Assembly (NCBI GenBank): GCA_017439235.1 | Contig: JAFSJN010000016.1 | Coordinates: forward strand, 1 to 64,000 | Direction of reading: 5' to 3' | DNA: 64,000 nucleotides | Source: Paludibacteraceae bacterium | GTDB taxonomy: Bacteria; Bacteroidota; Bacteroidia; Bacteroidales; Paludibacteraceae | Part shown: positions 15,706 through 25,800 of the stretch, one piece after another | How the letters are laid out: each line of letters starts with the position of its first letter | Position numbering within the stretch: position 1 is the first letter of the stretch | The notes under the pieces: generated by a model | What the model saw: the letters and a program-made list of their open reading frames with translations, nothing else | Database searches by the model: none | What the model was told of the DNA's origin: nothing | Position numbers and translations under genes: made by a program

Positions 15706-18369
15706 ATGAGTAAAGAGGAAAACAATCCGTATAACAACCCTTATAACAGTCCGTACAATTCGCCGTACGACAGCCCGTATAATACGCCCTATAATACGCC
15801 GTATAATACTCCTTATAATACCCCTTATAATACCCCTTATAACTCGCCGTACCAAAATCCTTACCAGGCGGCTCCTTATGGGCAACCGCAGCAGCAGGAT
15901 GAGGACGATATGGGCTTCAATATCAATATCATGGAGTGGTTGCTCCGTATGGTACACTATTGGTATTTGTTCCTTATCGCGGCCATTATTGCCTTCGGAT
16001 TGGCGTATTTGAAGAATAAACGCTGGATACCGCAGTATATGTCCTCGGGTACGATTATTATTAAGCAATCGTCGCCTTACGGAACGTCGTTGGGTGGAGG
16101 ACTCATGCAGGGCTTTGGTATGGATGCTGTTTATTCCAATGTCCAGAACCAAATGATTATGCTCGGTTCGTACGACCTGATGGGCCGCGTAGTGGATAGT
16201 ATTCCTTTCCTCAATGTAGAGTATTATACTCAGGGACGCTTTAAGACGCGTAACCTCTATCGTAATACGCCTATACTGATTGAATATGAGTCGCTTAGCG
16301 CTGAAGCGTATGCGCAGATGTTTAAGTGCTCATTCCAAAAAGACGGACAATTGTTGATTGAGTCCACCGATGACAGTCATCCTTTCACGGCTACGACTCA
16401 CTTTGGCGAGAAGTTGTCCACGTCCATGTTTACGCTGACTATCTGGCCTACGCAAAATATGGATATGTTGCGTTCGGGACACGTATTCTTTAAGTTCCGT
16501 TCGCGTGGCAGTTTGATAGACGAGTTCCTCAGTCATATGGCTTTGGCGTTCTTGACCGAAGGAAGTACTATTTTGCGTCTCTCGTTAACGGGTGAGACAC
16601 CTCCACGTGACTGCGAAGTAATTGATAAAGTGATGGATATCTTCTTGCTCCAAAACTTGGAACGCAAGAATCAGGTAGCTGAGAACTCCATTCGATTCAT
16701 CAACGAGCAGCTGAAAGTTCTGCAAGGCTCCTTACAGGTAAGTGAGGGCGCTATGACCGATTTCCGTCAAGAGAATAAGTTTGTTGACGTCAGTTCCTAT
16801 GCCGGAACACTTATGTCGCGCCTCTCGGACTATGATCAGGAGAAACTGACTCTCCGCCTCAAAGAGACGTATCTGGACTACCTTGAGCGCTATTTGCACG
16901 ACCAGATAGAGCAGGGTGCTATTGTCGCTCCTGCATCGTTAGGTATCTCTGAGCCTATGTTGACGCAGTTTGTGGCGCAGCTCAACGACCTGCAACTGCA
17001 ACGTTCGCAGCTCAGCCCCAAGAACGTCTATTACGCTAAGTTTACCAGCGATATAGAGCATGTCAAGGATGGCCTGCGTGAGGTTATTCGTACTATGCGT
17101 GCTTCGTTAGCTATTGAGAAACAGGACTTAACGAACCGTATGGAAGAAGTCGAACGGGATATGAAGAAGTTGCCTAAGAAGGAACTGGAGATGGTCAGCA
17201 TCGAGCGTAACTACCGTATCGACGACAACTACTACACCTTCTTCCTGCAAAAACGTGCCGAGGCCGAGATTCAGAAAGCCAGCAATACGCCGGATAATGA
17301 TATCCTGGACCGCGCACGCCAATCGATTTGTGTCAACTCTAAGGCTAAGTCAAAGACGATGAGTATGTACCTGCTCATCGGCCTGTTGATACCTATGATA
17401 TTCATTATCTTGAGTGAATTACTTAACGATAAGGTTCGTACGCCTCGTGAAGCTGCCAAACTCGGTCCCTTCCGCTTGATTGGTTCGCTCCGTCACGCTA
17501 AGAATCAGAATCCTACGCTCGTGAAAGCCTCACCGCGTTCACTCTATGCAGAGTCGATACGTTCGATGCGTACGCGTATTGAGTTTATCGTGCAGAAGAA
17601 AGAAAAGATCTCGCTTTGTATTACCTCTGCTGAGTCCGGTGACGGTAAGACCTTCCTATGCACAAACATGGCGGCCCTATTTGGAATGACCGGTAAGAAG
17701 ACTATATTAGTCGACTTGGATATCCGTAAGCCGAACATCCACGAGAAGTTGGGTCTTGAGAACGGATTGGGTATTACCAACTACCTGATTGGCGACTGCA
17801 CGCTGGACGATATCATCCTTAAGGATACGCCCTTTGACTTCGACCTTATCCGTGCCGGTACAGTTCCGCCCAACCCGGGTGAGTTGATTCACTCCGACGA
17901 ATTGGCACATCTTATTTCGTTGCTCAAGGAGCAATACGACTTTATTGTCATCGATACCTCTCCTATCGGACAGGTACCGGATGCTTATTCGCTTATTCCT
18001 CAAACGGATACCACGCTCTTTGTTATCCGCTGCCTGACTACGTCTAAGAGCCTGTGCAAGCAGACACTCGAGCAGTTGGCTATCGACCACGGAAACAAAG
18101 TCAACCTTGTGCTGTCCGACATGCCAACCGAAGGTTTCCACCATGGTTACAACTACACCTATGCCTACAACTACGGCGGCCGTTACGGTTACGGAGGCTA
18201 CGGAGGTAAGTATGGCTACGGTTATGGTTACGGCTATGGCTACGGCTACGGTTCGTCACGCCGCAAGAATAGTCTCCGCTATAAATACGGTTACTATTAT
18301 GGTAAGCTGTTCAAGAGCAGCAAAGACAACGAGCAGAAAGCAACGTATTACGTTGAGGATGACGAATAG
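15706..18369 (+). CDS. Exopolysaccharide chain-length/BY-kinase fusion with NTPY and GY repeats
   Basis: An 887-residue inner-membrane protein combining a Wzz-type polysaccharide co-polymerase with a cytoplasmic BY-kinase. Membrane helices lie near 84-101 and 550-568, enclosing a long coiled periplasmic part. The kinase has Walker A (ESGDGKTF, about 640), A' (ILVDLDIRKP) and Walker B (FIVIDTSP). The tyrosine-rich C-terminus (about 810-880) is where such kinases autophosphorylate; here it is a run of GY and GYG repeats. Before the first helix (6-53) are 12 tetrapeptides of type NTPY/NSPY, which I do not know from other members. It overlaps the convergent plug gene by 22 bases. Confidence 0.9.
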   Translation: MSKEENNPYNNPYNSPYNSPYDSPYNTPYNTPYNTPYNTPYNTPYNSPYQNPYQAAPYGQPQQQDEDDMGFNINIMEWLLRMVHYWYLFLIAAIIAFGLAYLKNKRWIPQYMSSGTIIIKQSSPYGTSLGGGLMQGFGMDAVYSNVQNQMIMLGSYDLMGRVVDSIPFLNVEYYTQGRFKTRNLYRNTPILIEYESLSAEAYAQMFKCSFQKDGQLLIESTDDSHPFTATTHFGEKLSTSMFTLTIWPTQNMDMLRSGHVFFKFRSRGSLIDEFLSHMALAFLTEGSTILRLSLTGETPPRDCEVIDKVMDIFLLQNLERKNQVAENSIRFINEQLKVLQGSLQVSEGAMTDFRQENKFVDVSSYAGTLMSRLSDYDQEKLTLRLKETYLDYLERYLHDQIEQGAIVAPASLGISEPMLTQFVAQLNDLQLQRSQLSPKNVYYAKFTSDIEHVKDGLREVIRTMRASLAIEKQDLTNRMEEVERDMKKLPKKELEMVSIERNYRIDDNYYTFFLQKRAEAEIQKASNTPDNDILDRARQSICVNSKAKSKTMSMYLLIGLLIPMIFIILSELLNDKVRTPREAAKLGPFRLIGSLRHAKNQNPTLVKASPRSLYAESIRSMRTRIEFIVQKKEKISLCITSAESGDGKTFLCTNMAALFGMTGKKTILVDLDIRKPNIHEKLGLENGLGITNYLIGDCTLDDIILKDTPFDFDLIRAGTVPPNPGELIHSDELAHLISLLKEQYDFIVIDTSPIGQVPDAYSLIPQTDTTLFVIRCLTTSKSLCKQTLEQLAIDHGNKVNLVLSDMPTEGFHHGYNYTYAYNYGGRYGYGGYGGKYGYGYGYGYGYGYGSSRRKNSLRYKYGYYYGKLFKSSKDNEQKATYYVEDDE
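15721..15864 (+). repeat. In-frame 12-bp tandem repeat coding (N)TPY
   Basis: Twelve consecutive 12-base units (consensus CCNTATAAYWCN) encode NNPY, NSPY, DSPY and five identical NTPY tetrapeptides in the N-terminus of the BY-kinase. Units of 12 bases keep frame when copies are gained or lost, so length could vary between strains without killing the gene. Confidence 0.85.
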
Positions 18370-19709
18370 GTCTGTAAGCCTACCAGCCTGTCGCCTCGTG
18401 AACCGACGGGGCGATAATAGATATAGATGGTGTACGAATTACCCGTCTGCCAATGTGACCCTTCTGTTTTCAGGAGGGTCGCATTTTGTTTACCCTTCAG
18501 CATGTACAGGTAATCGTAGCCGCCTTGCTTAATCAGGGCATTGAGATAGTAACAACGGCGCTCGTTGTCGTATAGCATTCTGTTCTCCGCCGTAAAACGA
18601 TTATAGAAGATATCGCCTAAGATATAAATCCCGCCTTCCAGCAGCGGCTCCTGCATCGGTAGGGTCCAATGCACCCACATATATTCGGCCTCGGTAGCAA
18701 CGTCGTTGAGTACGCGTTCGGCATTGACGCGGAACTGGCCGTCTTCATCAAATTCGTGCATGTAGTTGATGCCCGTTCTTCCTGCCTGATTGTTCGCGGT
18801 TCCGCGCACCTCATCCTCGGACAAAACGGCGTGATAGTCCGTATGATCGTAGACAATACGGTCGACATTATGTCCGCCGAAATAGGTGGACCAGGTATCG
18901 AAATGACGGTATTCATGACCGCCCTCAAAGACTAACTCACGACTATTGTGCCACGTCAAACGATTGCTCTCAACCATCGTTGGGCGAGGACGAAAGACTT
19001 CGTTATCTGTGCGACCGTTCTGGCGCACTACGGCAAAGAGACAATTCGCCAAGGGCTCACCGTTAGTCAAGGCGGCCTGTACGCTCATTTCCAGTTGCTG
19101 GTAACGCCCGGCAATTTCTTCTACCGTATTGGGCGTAATCGAAGCGCTCATCTGAACCAGCGGCTCCACAACGCTAAAGCAGGCCTGTGCAACAATCTCT
19201 TCACTCTTCCCGTCTTCGTAGATGAGGATGACATAGTTGCCACTACGCGTAATCTGCATGTCGGCATTAGGGAAGGTAAAACGATAGTGGGTATAAGCCT
19301 GTTGGGTATTGAGCGAATGCTCGTAATCGGTTATATCGGCGGTAGTAAATCCCTGCAGGTATTCGTAACTCTCCAGGTTGCTGAATTCATGGTCTGCATT
19401 CAGATGTCGCACGGTATAGGTATACATGTGCGCCTCGTGACTGAGTTCGTCGAAACTGATTTCCAATGTGTTATTAGGCTCTGAACCGTCAATGGTCATA
19501 TTCGTTCCTGCTACGCTCTCGCGCACAAAGTCCGTCCCCGCCAGGGTGAGGAAAGGACGCTTGAGATGCGTCTTATTCGAAGCCTCTATATCGCTCACAT
19601 AACGCACGGTAAGCGTCTTAATGTCGGTTCGCCAAATCGTCGTCTCCAAGCCTGCCTGAACGCTCATCAGACACAAGGAAACACAACAAAGGAAAAAGAT
19701 TCTCTTCAT
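18348..19709 (-). CDS. Type IX secretion plug protein (DUF5103)
   Basis: A 453-residue exported protein of the DUF5103 family, described as the plug protein of the type IX secretion translocon SprA. A signal peptide (1-19, ending VQA) is followed by the family's N-terminal pattern with SFDELSHEAHMYTYTVRHLN, then a FEGGHEYRHFDTWSTYFGG segment and a C-terminal GSHWQTGNSYTIYIYYRPVG with the typical 'R...YRPVGSRGDRLVG' end. ATG 19709 is selected because it starts the signal peptide and lies 8 bases after a promoter -7 element. It points to a T9SS in this organism. Confidence 0.85.
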   Translation of the reverse strand: MKRIFFLCCVSLCLMSVQAGLETTIWRTDIKTLTVRYVSDIEASNKTHLKRPFLTLAGTDFVRESVAGTNMTIDGSEPNNTLEISFDELSHEAHMYTYTVRHLNADHEFSNLESYEYLQGFTTADITDYEHSLNTQQAYTHYRFTFPNADMQITRSGNYVILIYEDGKSEEIVAQACFSVVEPLVQMSASITPNTVEEIAGRYQQLEMSVQAALTNGEPLANCLFAVVRQNGRTDNEVFRPRPTMVESNRLTWHNSRELVFEGGHEYRHFDTWSTYFGGHNVDRIVYDHTDYHAVLSEDEVRGTANNQAGRTGINYMHEFDEDGQFRVNAERVLNDVATEAEYMWVHWTLPMQEPLLEGGIYILGDIFYNRFTAENRMLYDNERRCYYLNALIKQGGYDYLYMLKGKQNATLLKTEGSHWQTGNSYTIYIYYRPVGSRGDRLVGLQTYSSSST

Positions 19710-19716
19710 AACGTCG

Positions 19717-19748
19717 GCAAAATTACAAAAAATATGCCAAAATACAAA
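19717..19748 (-). promoter_or_regulatory. Promoter of the plug gene
   Basis: On the minus strand TTTG (19745-19748), 19 bases, TAATTTTGC (19717-19725), 7 bases before ATG 19709. Another very short leader. Confidence 0.6.
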
Positions 19749-19753
19749 AAAAA

Positions 19754-19788
19754 TTTGCACAATTCAAAAAAAAGCAGTACCTTTGCAC
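19754..19788 (+). promoter_or_regulatory. Promoter of tRNA-Thr
   Basis: TTTGC (19754-19758) then TACCTTTGC (19778-19786). The 26 bases 19763-19788 are identical to 53547-53572 in front of tRNA-Ala. Confidence 0.8.
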
Positions 19789-19806
19789 GCCTTTTCCAAA
19801 GACACT

Positions 19807-19879
<73 letters not shown>

Positions 19880-19884
19880 CTAAG

Positions 19885-19908
19885 AGGAACTTTCGAGTTC
19901 CTTTTTTT
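19885..19908 (+). terminator. Intrinsic terminator of tRNA-Thr
   Basis: AGGAACT (19885-19891) pairs with AGTTCCT (19896-19902) around TTCG, followed by a run of seven T. It lies 6 bases after the tRNA and only 12 bases before the next gene. Confidence 0.8.
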
Positions 19909-19919
19909 GAAACCCTTAG

Positions 19920-20933
19920 GTGTTACAGATTCTGGAACATACTGCCCTTGTGCGAGCCGAGTGGGATAGACTCGTTGCGCAGAGTGAGACGGGAACGTGG
20001 TTCCAGTCGCCAGAGGCGTATGACTTCTTCGCGGCACAGCCGCACCTCTTTAAGCCTTTTGTGTGGGCTGTAGCGGATAATCAAGATTTGCTTTCCGTGT
20101 GTGTCGGGTATGTGACTCGGGAGTCTAATTCACTGAAGCAATTCTTTACCCGCAGGGCTATCATCATCGGCGGACCCGCTATAGTGCAGGATTGCACCGT
20201 TGAAGCGCTCGCCCTATTGATGCAGCACGTTAAAGAACAACTCTCCCGCGAGGCTATATATTTAGAGACGCGCAACTTCCGCGATTTCTCCCCTTGGGCT
20301 AAGGCTTTTGAACAAGCCGGATGGACCTATTGGCCGCATTATAACTTTCATATTGACTGTACGTCAAAGGACACTATCTGGGCTAACTTGAGCGAGACGC
20401 GTTGTCGTCAGATTCGCAAGGCTCTCAAGAACGGCGTGACGATAGATGCGCAGCCTACAGAGCAGGATATAATCGATTGGTATCGTATCTTACGCGAGAT
20501 ATACCGTACCCGCGTGAAGACGCCCTTGTTTCCCTTGAATTTCTTCCTCTCGTTCTATCGTCAGGGGATAGGCCGCTATCTGATCGTCAAATACGAGGGT
20601 AGGGTGATTGGCGGAATAATGTGCCCCATACAAGAGGAACAATGTATCTACGAATGGTTCGTCTGCGGGCTGGATTCGGATTATAAGGAGTGTTATCCAT
20701 CCGTGATGGCTACGTATGCGGCGATGGAGTATGGCGTAAATAACGAACTCCCGCTCTTTGATGTAATGGGAGCAGGAGTTCCGGATATTCCGTACGGAGT
20801 ACGTGATTTCAAAGCCGAATTTGGAGGCCGTTTAGTGGAGTACGGACGCTATAGGTTTATTGCTAAGCCGTCGTTGTTCCGCTTAGGCGTTTGGGTCGTG
20901 AGGATGTTAAAGGGACGTAGTCTTAATCTTTAA
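19920..20933 (+). CDS. FemAB/GNAT-like acyltransferase
   Basis: A 337-residue protein of the FemAB-like branch of the GNAT fold (aminoacyl or acyl transfer, often to peptidoglycan precursors or cell-surface molecules). Support is the two-halved layout with IYLETRNFRDFSPWAKAFE in the first half, LSETRCRQIRKALKNGV (a basic helix typical for the family), and GGIMCPI...YEWFVCGLD...YPSVMATYAAMEYG in the second half. The start is GTG at 19920, 12 bases after the tRNA terminator; no promoter is visible, so expression may rely on read-through. The true substrate is not predictable. Confidence 0.7.
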   Translation: MLQILEHTALVRAEWDRLVAQSETGTWFQSPEAYDFFAAQPHLFKPFVWAVADNQDLLSVCVGYVTRESNSLKQFFTRRAIIIGGPAIVQDCTVEALALLMQHVKEQLSREAIYLETRNFRDFSPWAKAFEQAGWTYWPHYNFHIDCTSKDTIWANLSETRCRQIRKALKNGVTIDAQPTEQDIIDWYRILREIYRTRVKTPLFPLNFFLSFYRQGIGRYLIVKYEGRVIGGIMCPIQEEQCIYEWFVCGLDSDYKECYPSVMATYAAMEYGVNNELPLFDVMGAGVPDIPYGVRDFKAEFGGRLVEYGRYRFIAKPSLFRLGVWVVRMLKGRSLNL

Positions 20934-21416
20934 CCAACAGGTATTAGCAGCTTTTAGAGCCGGTTCATAGAGTTGTGAATCGGCTTTTAGTTTGCGCGGC
21001 ATAAATTGGAATTGTGCATCCAACTGTCCCACGATAAACACCAATACCAATACGATAATGGACCATTTAAGGGTACCCAATACTGCGCCTAACAGGTGAT
21101 TCACCCAGGCTATGTGGATAGCCTTGAAGAATCGCGTCAGCCATTTACCGACCAGCGTCATCACTACGGTAATGCCCACGAAGAGCAGCACATAAGCCAC
21201 TAAGATGGCTATTCTGCGCGGCATCTCGAAATACAGGTAGTGGTCTACTTCCATCAGCCATTCGGCAAAGGCGGGACCGAACCATCTGGCGCCCCAGAAA
21301 CCGAGGATGACCGCCAAGACGGCCATCAACTCGATGACTAAGCCACGCATAATGCCGCGCACCAGACCAACCAGTAGCGGCACTAAGATAAGGATATCTA
21401 ACCAGCAGACTTGCAT
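20907..21416 (-). CDS. CvpA family membrane protein
   Basis: A 169-residue inner-membrane protein with four predicted helices. The N-terminal WLDILILVPLLVGLVRGIMRG pattern (D plus GxxRG) defines CvpA-type proteins, known from colicin V production and envelope stress in enterobacteria. Its 3' end overlaps the convergent FemAB-like gene by 27 bases. It starts 9 bases after the DUF5689 gene and probably shares its transcript. Confidence 0.85.
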   Translation of the reverse strand: MQVCWLDILILVPLLVGLVRGIMRGLVIELMAVLAVILGFWGARWFGPAFAEWLMEVDHYLYFEMPRRIAILVAYVLLFVGITVVMTLVGKWLTRFFKAIHIAWVNHLLGAVLGTLKWSIIVLVLVFIVGQLDAQFQFMPRKLKADSQLYEPALKAANTCWLKIKTTSL

Positions 21417-21425
21417 AATTTGCTA

Positions 21426-22784
21426 TTACCAACCGGCATAATATTCAATGGGTTGCCATACGGTACCGTCAGCCTTCTTCATGTCTAAGTCGCTCAGGTC
21501 GCAGATCGAGATAGCCCAGTTGGTGGCGGCAGGAGCATAGCCGGCGTTATCCATATAGTAACTCAATATACCCGTTACGCTTCCGCTGTATTCAGGACAG
21601 TGAAGAATACCCACTTTGTCCGACCAAGCCGAACCGTCGTATACATAGCCTGTTTTTCCTTCTTCGTCGATGAGGAATACATCGTCCATTGTCCAACCTT
21701 CCTCCACTTTGGCGGAGTCCATGCGAATGTAATAGGTCTTATTGGCTACGGTAGCAGACAAATAGTAACCTTCTGCAGGTACATCCGTTTGCACGGAGTC
21801 GAAAGGATAAACGGTGTGGAAGTAGGGACTCTCGGCACCGGGCAGATAGAAGTGAGCCTGCTTGGCATATTCGGACATCGAGACGCAGAGATACTTGCCG
21901 TTATTGTCCTCTACCAGACGCGATTGCGGATAGCCCACATTACCCGTTGTCGGCGCAAAGACGTTACATTCTTTGTCGGTCGTCGGGTTGCCGAAGGTGC
22001 AGTTCATAGGCGTCTTGTTAGACGAGAGACATTGTCCTGTATAGTGCACGTTCTCGATGCGTACTAACTTACCGTCTTCCCAGCGAGCCGGTTCTACAGC
22101 GTAGGAGGCCGTAATCTCAGCAATCGTCTTGGTGTCGTAATGCAGTTTGGATACATCGGGCTTGCCAATCAAATAGGTAGCAGCCTTGAAGCGGGCAAAG
22201 GGTATACGACCGGGAGCCCAACCAATCTTCTCGCGGAAGCGGTCGGCATAGACGTTATTATTGTACGAGGGGACGCACAACTGTACCTGATTGGCATAGC
22301 GACCGATAGCAAAGCCGTTGCAGCGAATCAATATCTCCTGACCGCGTTGATACAGACCGGATATCGAACCGGCATCTACGCTCAATCTGAGAGCTTGTTG
22401 CTCGCCGTTAACGATCTGCTGGATAACCAAAGCCTTGTAGAAGTTGCCTCCCCAATCGTCGGTGGTCACACGTCCGCGAATATAGATACCCGGGCCGTCG
22501 GGACGGATAGTATCTATCGAGAAGAGGTATATACCGGGATTCTTGGAGTTGTCGTTCGAACGCGTACGGTACAAGGCCGTATCGGACAAGTAGTTACCTT
22601 CTTCGCTCATAAACTCACGAACAAAGTCGTCTAAGGTGTACAATTGACCATCGGCGATAATGTCTTGTATCTGTTCCTCGTTGTAGATAAGCGATTCTTC
22701 CGAAGGAGCATTCGGCTTGCAAGCCGTAAATACTGCGGCCGTGAGGGCCAAAAGCATAACTGAAATAGTGCTGTATGTTTTCAT
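21426..22784 (-). CDS. DUF5689 lipoprotein, TonB receptor partner
   Basis: A 452-residue lipoprotein (lipobox VFTAC, Cys 22). It has a DUF5689 domain: YTLDDFVREF, then GIYIRGRVTTDDWGGNFYKA and GQEILIRCNGFAIGRY, an OB-like exported domain. The C-terminal half is a further beta-rich domain. These proteins are regularly encoded next to a carboxypeptidase-regulatory-type TonB receptor, as here (17 bases downstream of it), and are assumed to be its surface partner. The ligand is unknown. Confidence 0.8.
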   Translation of the reverse strand: MKTYSTISVMLLALTAAVFTACKPNAPSEESLIYNEEQIQDIIADGQLYTLDDFVREFMSEEGNYLSDTALYRTRSNDNSKNPGIYLFSIDTIRPDGPGIYIRGRVTTDDWGGNFYKALVIQQIVNGEQQALRLSVDAGSISGLYQRGQEILIRCNGFAIGRYANQVQLCVPSYNNNVYADRFREKIGWAPGRIPFARFKAATYLIGKPDVSKLHYDTKTIAEITASYAVEPARWEDGKLVRIENVHYTGQCLSSNKTPMNCTFGNPTTDKECNVFAPTTGNVGYPQSRLVEDNNGKYLCVSMSEYAKQAHFYLPGAESPYFHTVYPFDSVQTDVPAEGYYLSATVANKTYYIRMDSAKVEEGWTMDDVFLIDEEGKTGYVYDGSAWSDKVGILHCPEYSGSVTGILSYYMDNAGYAPAATNWAISICDLSDLDMKKADGTVWQPIEYYAGW

Positions 22785-22801
22785 AATCTTGTCCTCCGTA
22801 A

Positions 22802-25800
22802 TTAGAATTTATAGGTAACTGTGAGGTAGAAATTGGTTCCCCAAGCGTAGTAATACTTCGACGGGAATTTCCAAATATTGGACGTAATCGTCGAGTTCTC
22901 GCCCTTGGTCTCACCTTGACGAATGCTGCGAGGCAGACGAGCCTGTTGATAACCGCCGGTCTTGAACTTCACGTTGTTGGTCAGGTTGGTGATGCTCAGG
23001 TTGATAGAGAGCGATTGACGATTCTTCAGGTAAATAAGTTTACCTACGCTGACATCCAACATAAAGCGATTCCACGGGTTCTTGTCTACCAACGACTCCT
23101 GTGCTGTCATGTATTTATACGGCTCCTGCAACTGCGGCGTACCGTATTTGTCGAGTACGGGAGTGCCGTCGGCATTCAGTTCCAGAGCGTTGATATACTC
23201 GTCGTGGTTGGTGTAAATCTTGGTGTAGGTACCATTGACCGTTGTGCCGTCGGTACGTTTGTCATAGAACAGACCTCTCAGGCGACGTGCAGGAGCGATA
23301 TTCATGTAATTCCAGTCGTAATAGCTGAGGGTAATGTCGGCAAACCACATCTTGGGGTGGAAGAACGACAGCTTCAAGCTGGCCGACAGTTGCGGACCGT
23401 TACCTACGCGCAGACCGTTAATCAGGATGGAGTCGCGTAACTCGTAGCAGGGTGTCTGATTACCTTGATCGTCAATATTGTTATCCAGGGCCATACCATT
23501 CTCAGCCGAGAAGATACTGAACGCGTTGGAGGTGTAGCGATAGTCGCCTATAGAGGTCGCACCCGTCAGGGTGAAATACATACCCATCGGAACGGATACG
23601 GCAGCCTCTAAGCCGCAGTGGCGGCGGTTGAGGTTGGTAATAGCCTGATTGACAAATGTACGAGCCTCGTCATCGTAGTAACCGTTCAGCTGTGTGCCGT
23701 TCCAGAACTGCGTGAAGAAAGCCGTTACACGACCGCGCAGGAACGGGTAGTTGAATTCGTAACTCAGGTCACCACCGGCAATCTTCTCAGAGGCACCAAA
23801 GTAATCTTTGATGTTCTTAGCGTGGTCGTGGGTGTAGATATTCTCTACTACGCGGTCGTGGATACGCGGCGAGATATATGCGTCGCGGGCCAACGGTGCC
23901 TGCGTCATAGCGATAGCGTTGAACTTAATGTGGTTACGACCGTTAATCTTATAGGTCAGACCCATCTTGAAGCCCGGGTCTACGAAATCGTGGTTGTAAC
24001 CCTTCATCGGCGTCATCTTTCCGTAGCTGGTCGTCATAGTCGAAGCCGAGGGACCTAAGTACAGGTTTGCTTGATCCGGGTTAATATTGGTAGCCAAATA
24101 GAGGGCACGTCCGTTCAGCATATTCGTTGTACGCTGCATATTGGAGTAGGTAACCGCCAAAGCATAGTACAAGTCCACGTCCTGCCACGTCCATTCGTTT
24201 TGGAACCAGGCTTTGACATTCGACATACTGATGCGGTAGTCGTAACCGAATTTATCGCCTTTCTTGACGGCTTTGGGATTGCCGAAGTGCTCACTCCAAT
24301 ATTCTATGTCGTTTTGCTTAACGTACTCTATGTCGGTCTGTGTCAGACCCACATTGGCAGCTAACTCACGTATGTCGCGTTCTGCAAAGGGGTCTACGTC
24401 GAGCCATTGTTTACCGCCGAGCATATCATCAACGGTTTTGTAGTGGATACCAAACGATTGCTTAACCTCGATGCCGACCGTCATCTTCAGGTTCTTGAAC
24501 TTGGTGTTCTGGTAGTTAGCCGATGCCATCACTTCAGCTATGTCGTTGTGACGACGCTCAATCATATAACGTGCCGAACCGTCCGGATTGGTGATGTTAT
24601 TGGCATAGTTGGCGGCGTAGAGGGCGTCCCAGTCTATCTGGGTGGTCTTGTCGTCGCGCGAGGTCCACAGGTCCGTCAGACGTTTGTACGAGTCGTAGTC
24701 GATGGAGTGACCTATCTCGTTGCCGTTATAGTATTGGTGATAAGCCAATAAACCGTCTTTGTCAGTCTCACCCATGGGATTGCCATTGACATCGCTGATG
24801 ATGTAGGTGCCGCGAGGCGTCAACTGACCGTCAATAAGGAACGAGGGCAGGTTACGATAGTAATCCGGACGCGGGTCAGGAGCGTTGGCAAAGGTGATAG
24901 CCGAATTGGAATAGAACGAGTAGTGCGCTCCTATGGCCGCATGGAACTTATTGTGCTCGTTAATCTTGAAGTCGTAACCTACGATAAGGGTCGGGTCGAA
25001 CGATTCTACTATACGCGAGTTGCGCATCTTACCGTCCTGCCAGCCCCAATAGGGGTTATAGTTGTTGTAGCCCCAGGTGTTGCAGTTGTATTGGTTGGTC
25101 AGGTCGTATACTTCTTGGGTAACGGCAGCATTCTGACCGCGACGTGTAGGAGCACCAAAGGTGATGATACTCAGGCGGTGACGGTCGCCCCACTTCTTCT
25201 CGGCGGAGAAGAAATAGCCCAACGAATAGTAGTCGATACCTTCGCCGATCTCGCCTTTCTTATTCGTATAGGGCGAGAAGCGGAAGGCTAACTGTCCCAT
25301 GAACGACCAACCGGACTTCAGCGGTCCCGACGAGTAACTCACACGTACGGCGGCTTTGTAGTTACGATTGGTACCTGCGGCAGATACTTTCCATCCCTGA
25401 GCATACTTCGAGGCTGTCATCATGTAATTAGTGGTCTTGCCCAGTCCGCCGAACGAGAAACTGTTGGCCTCGATAGGGTCGACGGTCTCCTTGTAACGTG
25501 AGGCGTCGTTCAAGCCACCCATGGCGGAGAAGTTAAACTGACCGCGCTCGGATGAGTTAAAGGGCAGACCCTCAATATAATAGGTCTCGTAGGTTTGTGC
25601 ATAGCCACGCTGACGATAGCGGGCTGTAGACCACGACCATGAGCTCAGCGAGTTGAAGACATCCTGGTCGGAACTGGCGGCAGAGGCTTGGTCTTGTGTA
25701 CGACCTTCATCATCGCTCAGGTCCTGGTCAGCCAGGTTAAGCAGTACCTCGTCTTTTACTTCGCGAGCCAAATCCGGTTGCAGGGATAAGGACGCCAGTT

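Noticed and set aside
15721-15864. 12-bp repeats as CRISPR or intergenic satellite
   Set aside because: They are in frame within the BY-kinase gene and encode NTPY; no spacers.
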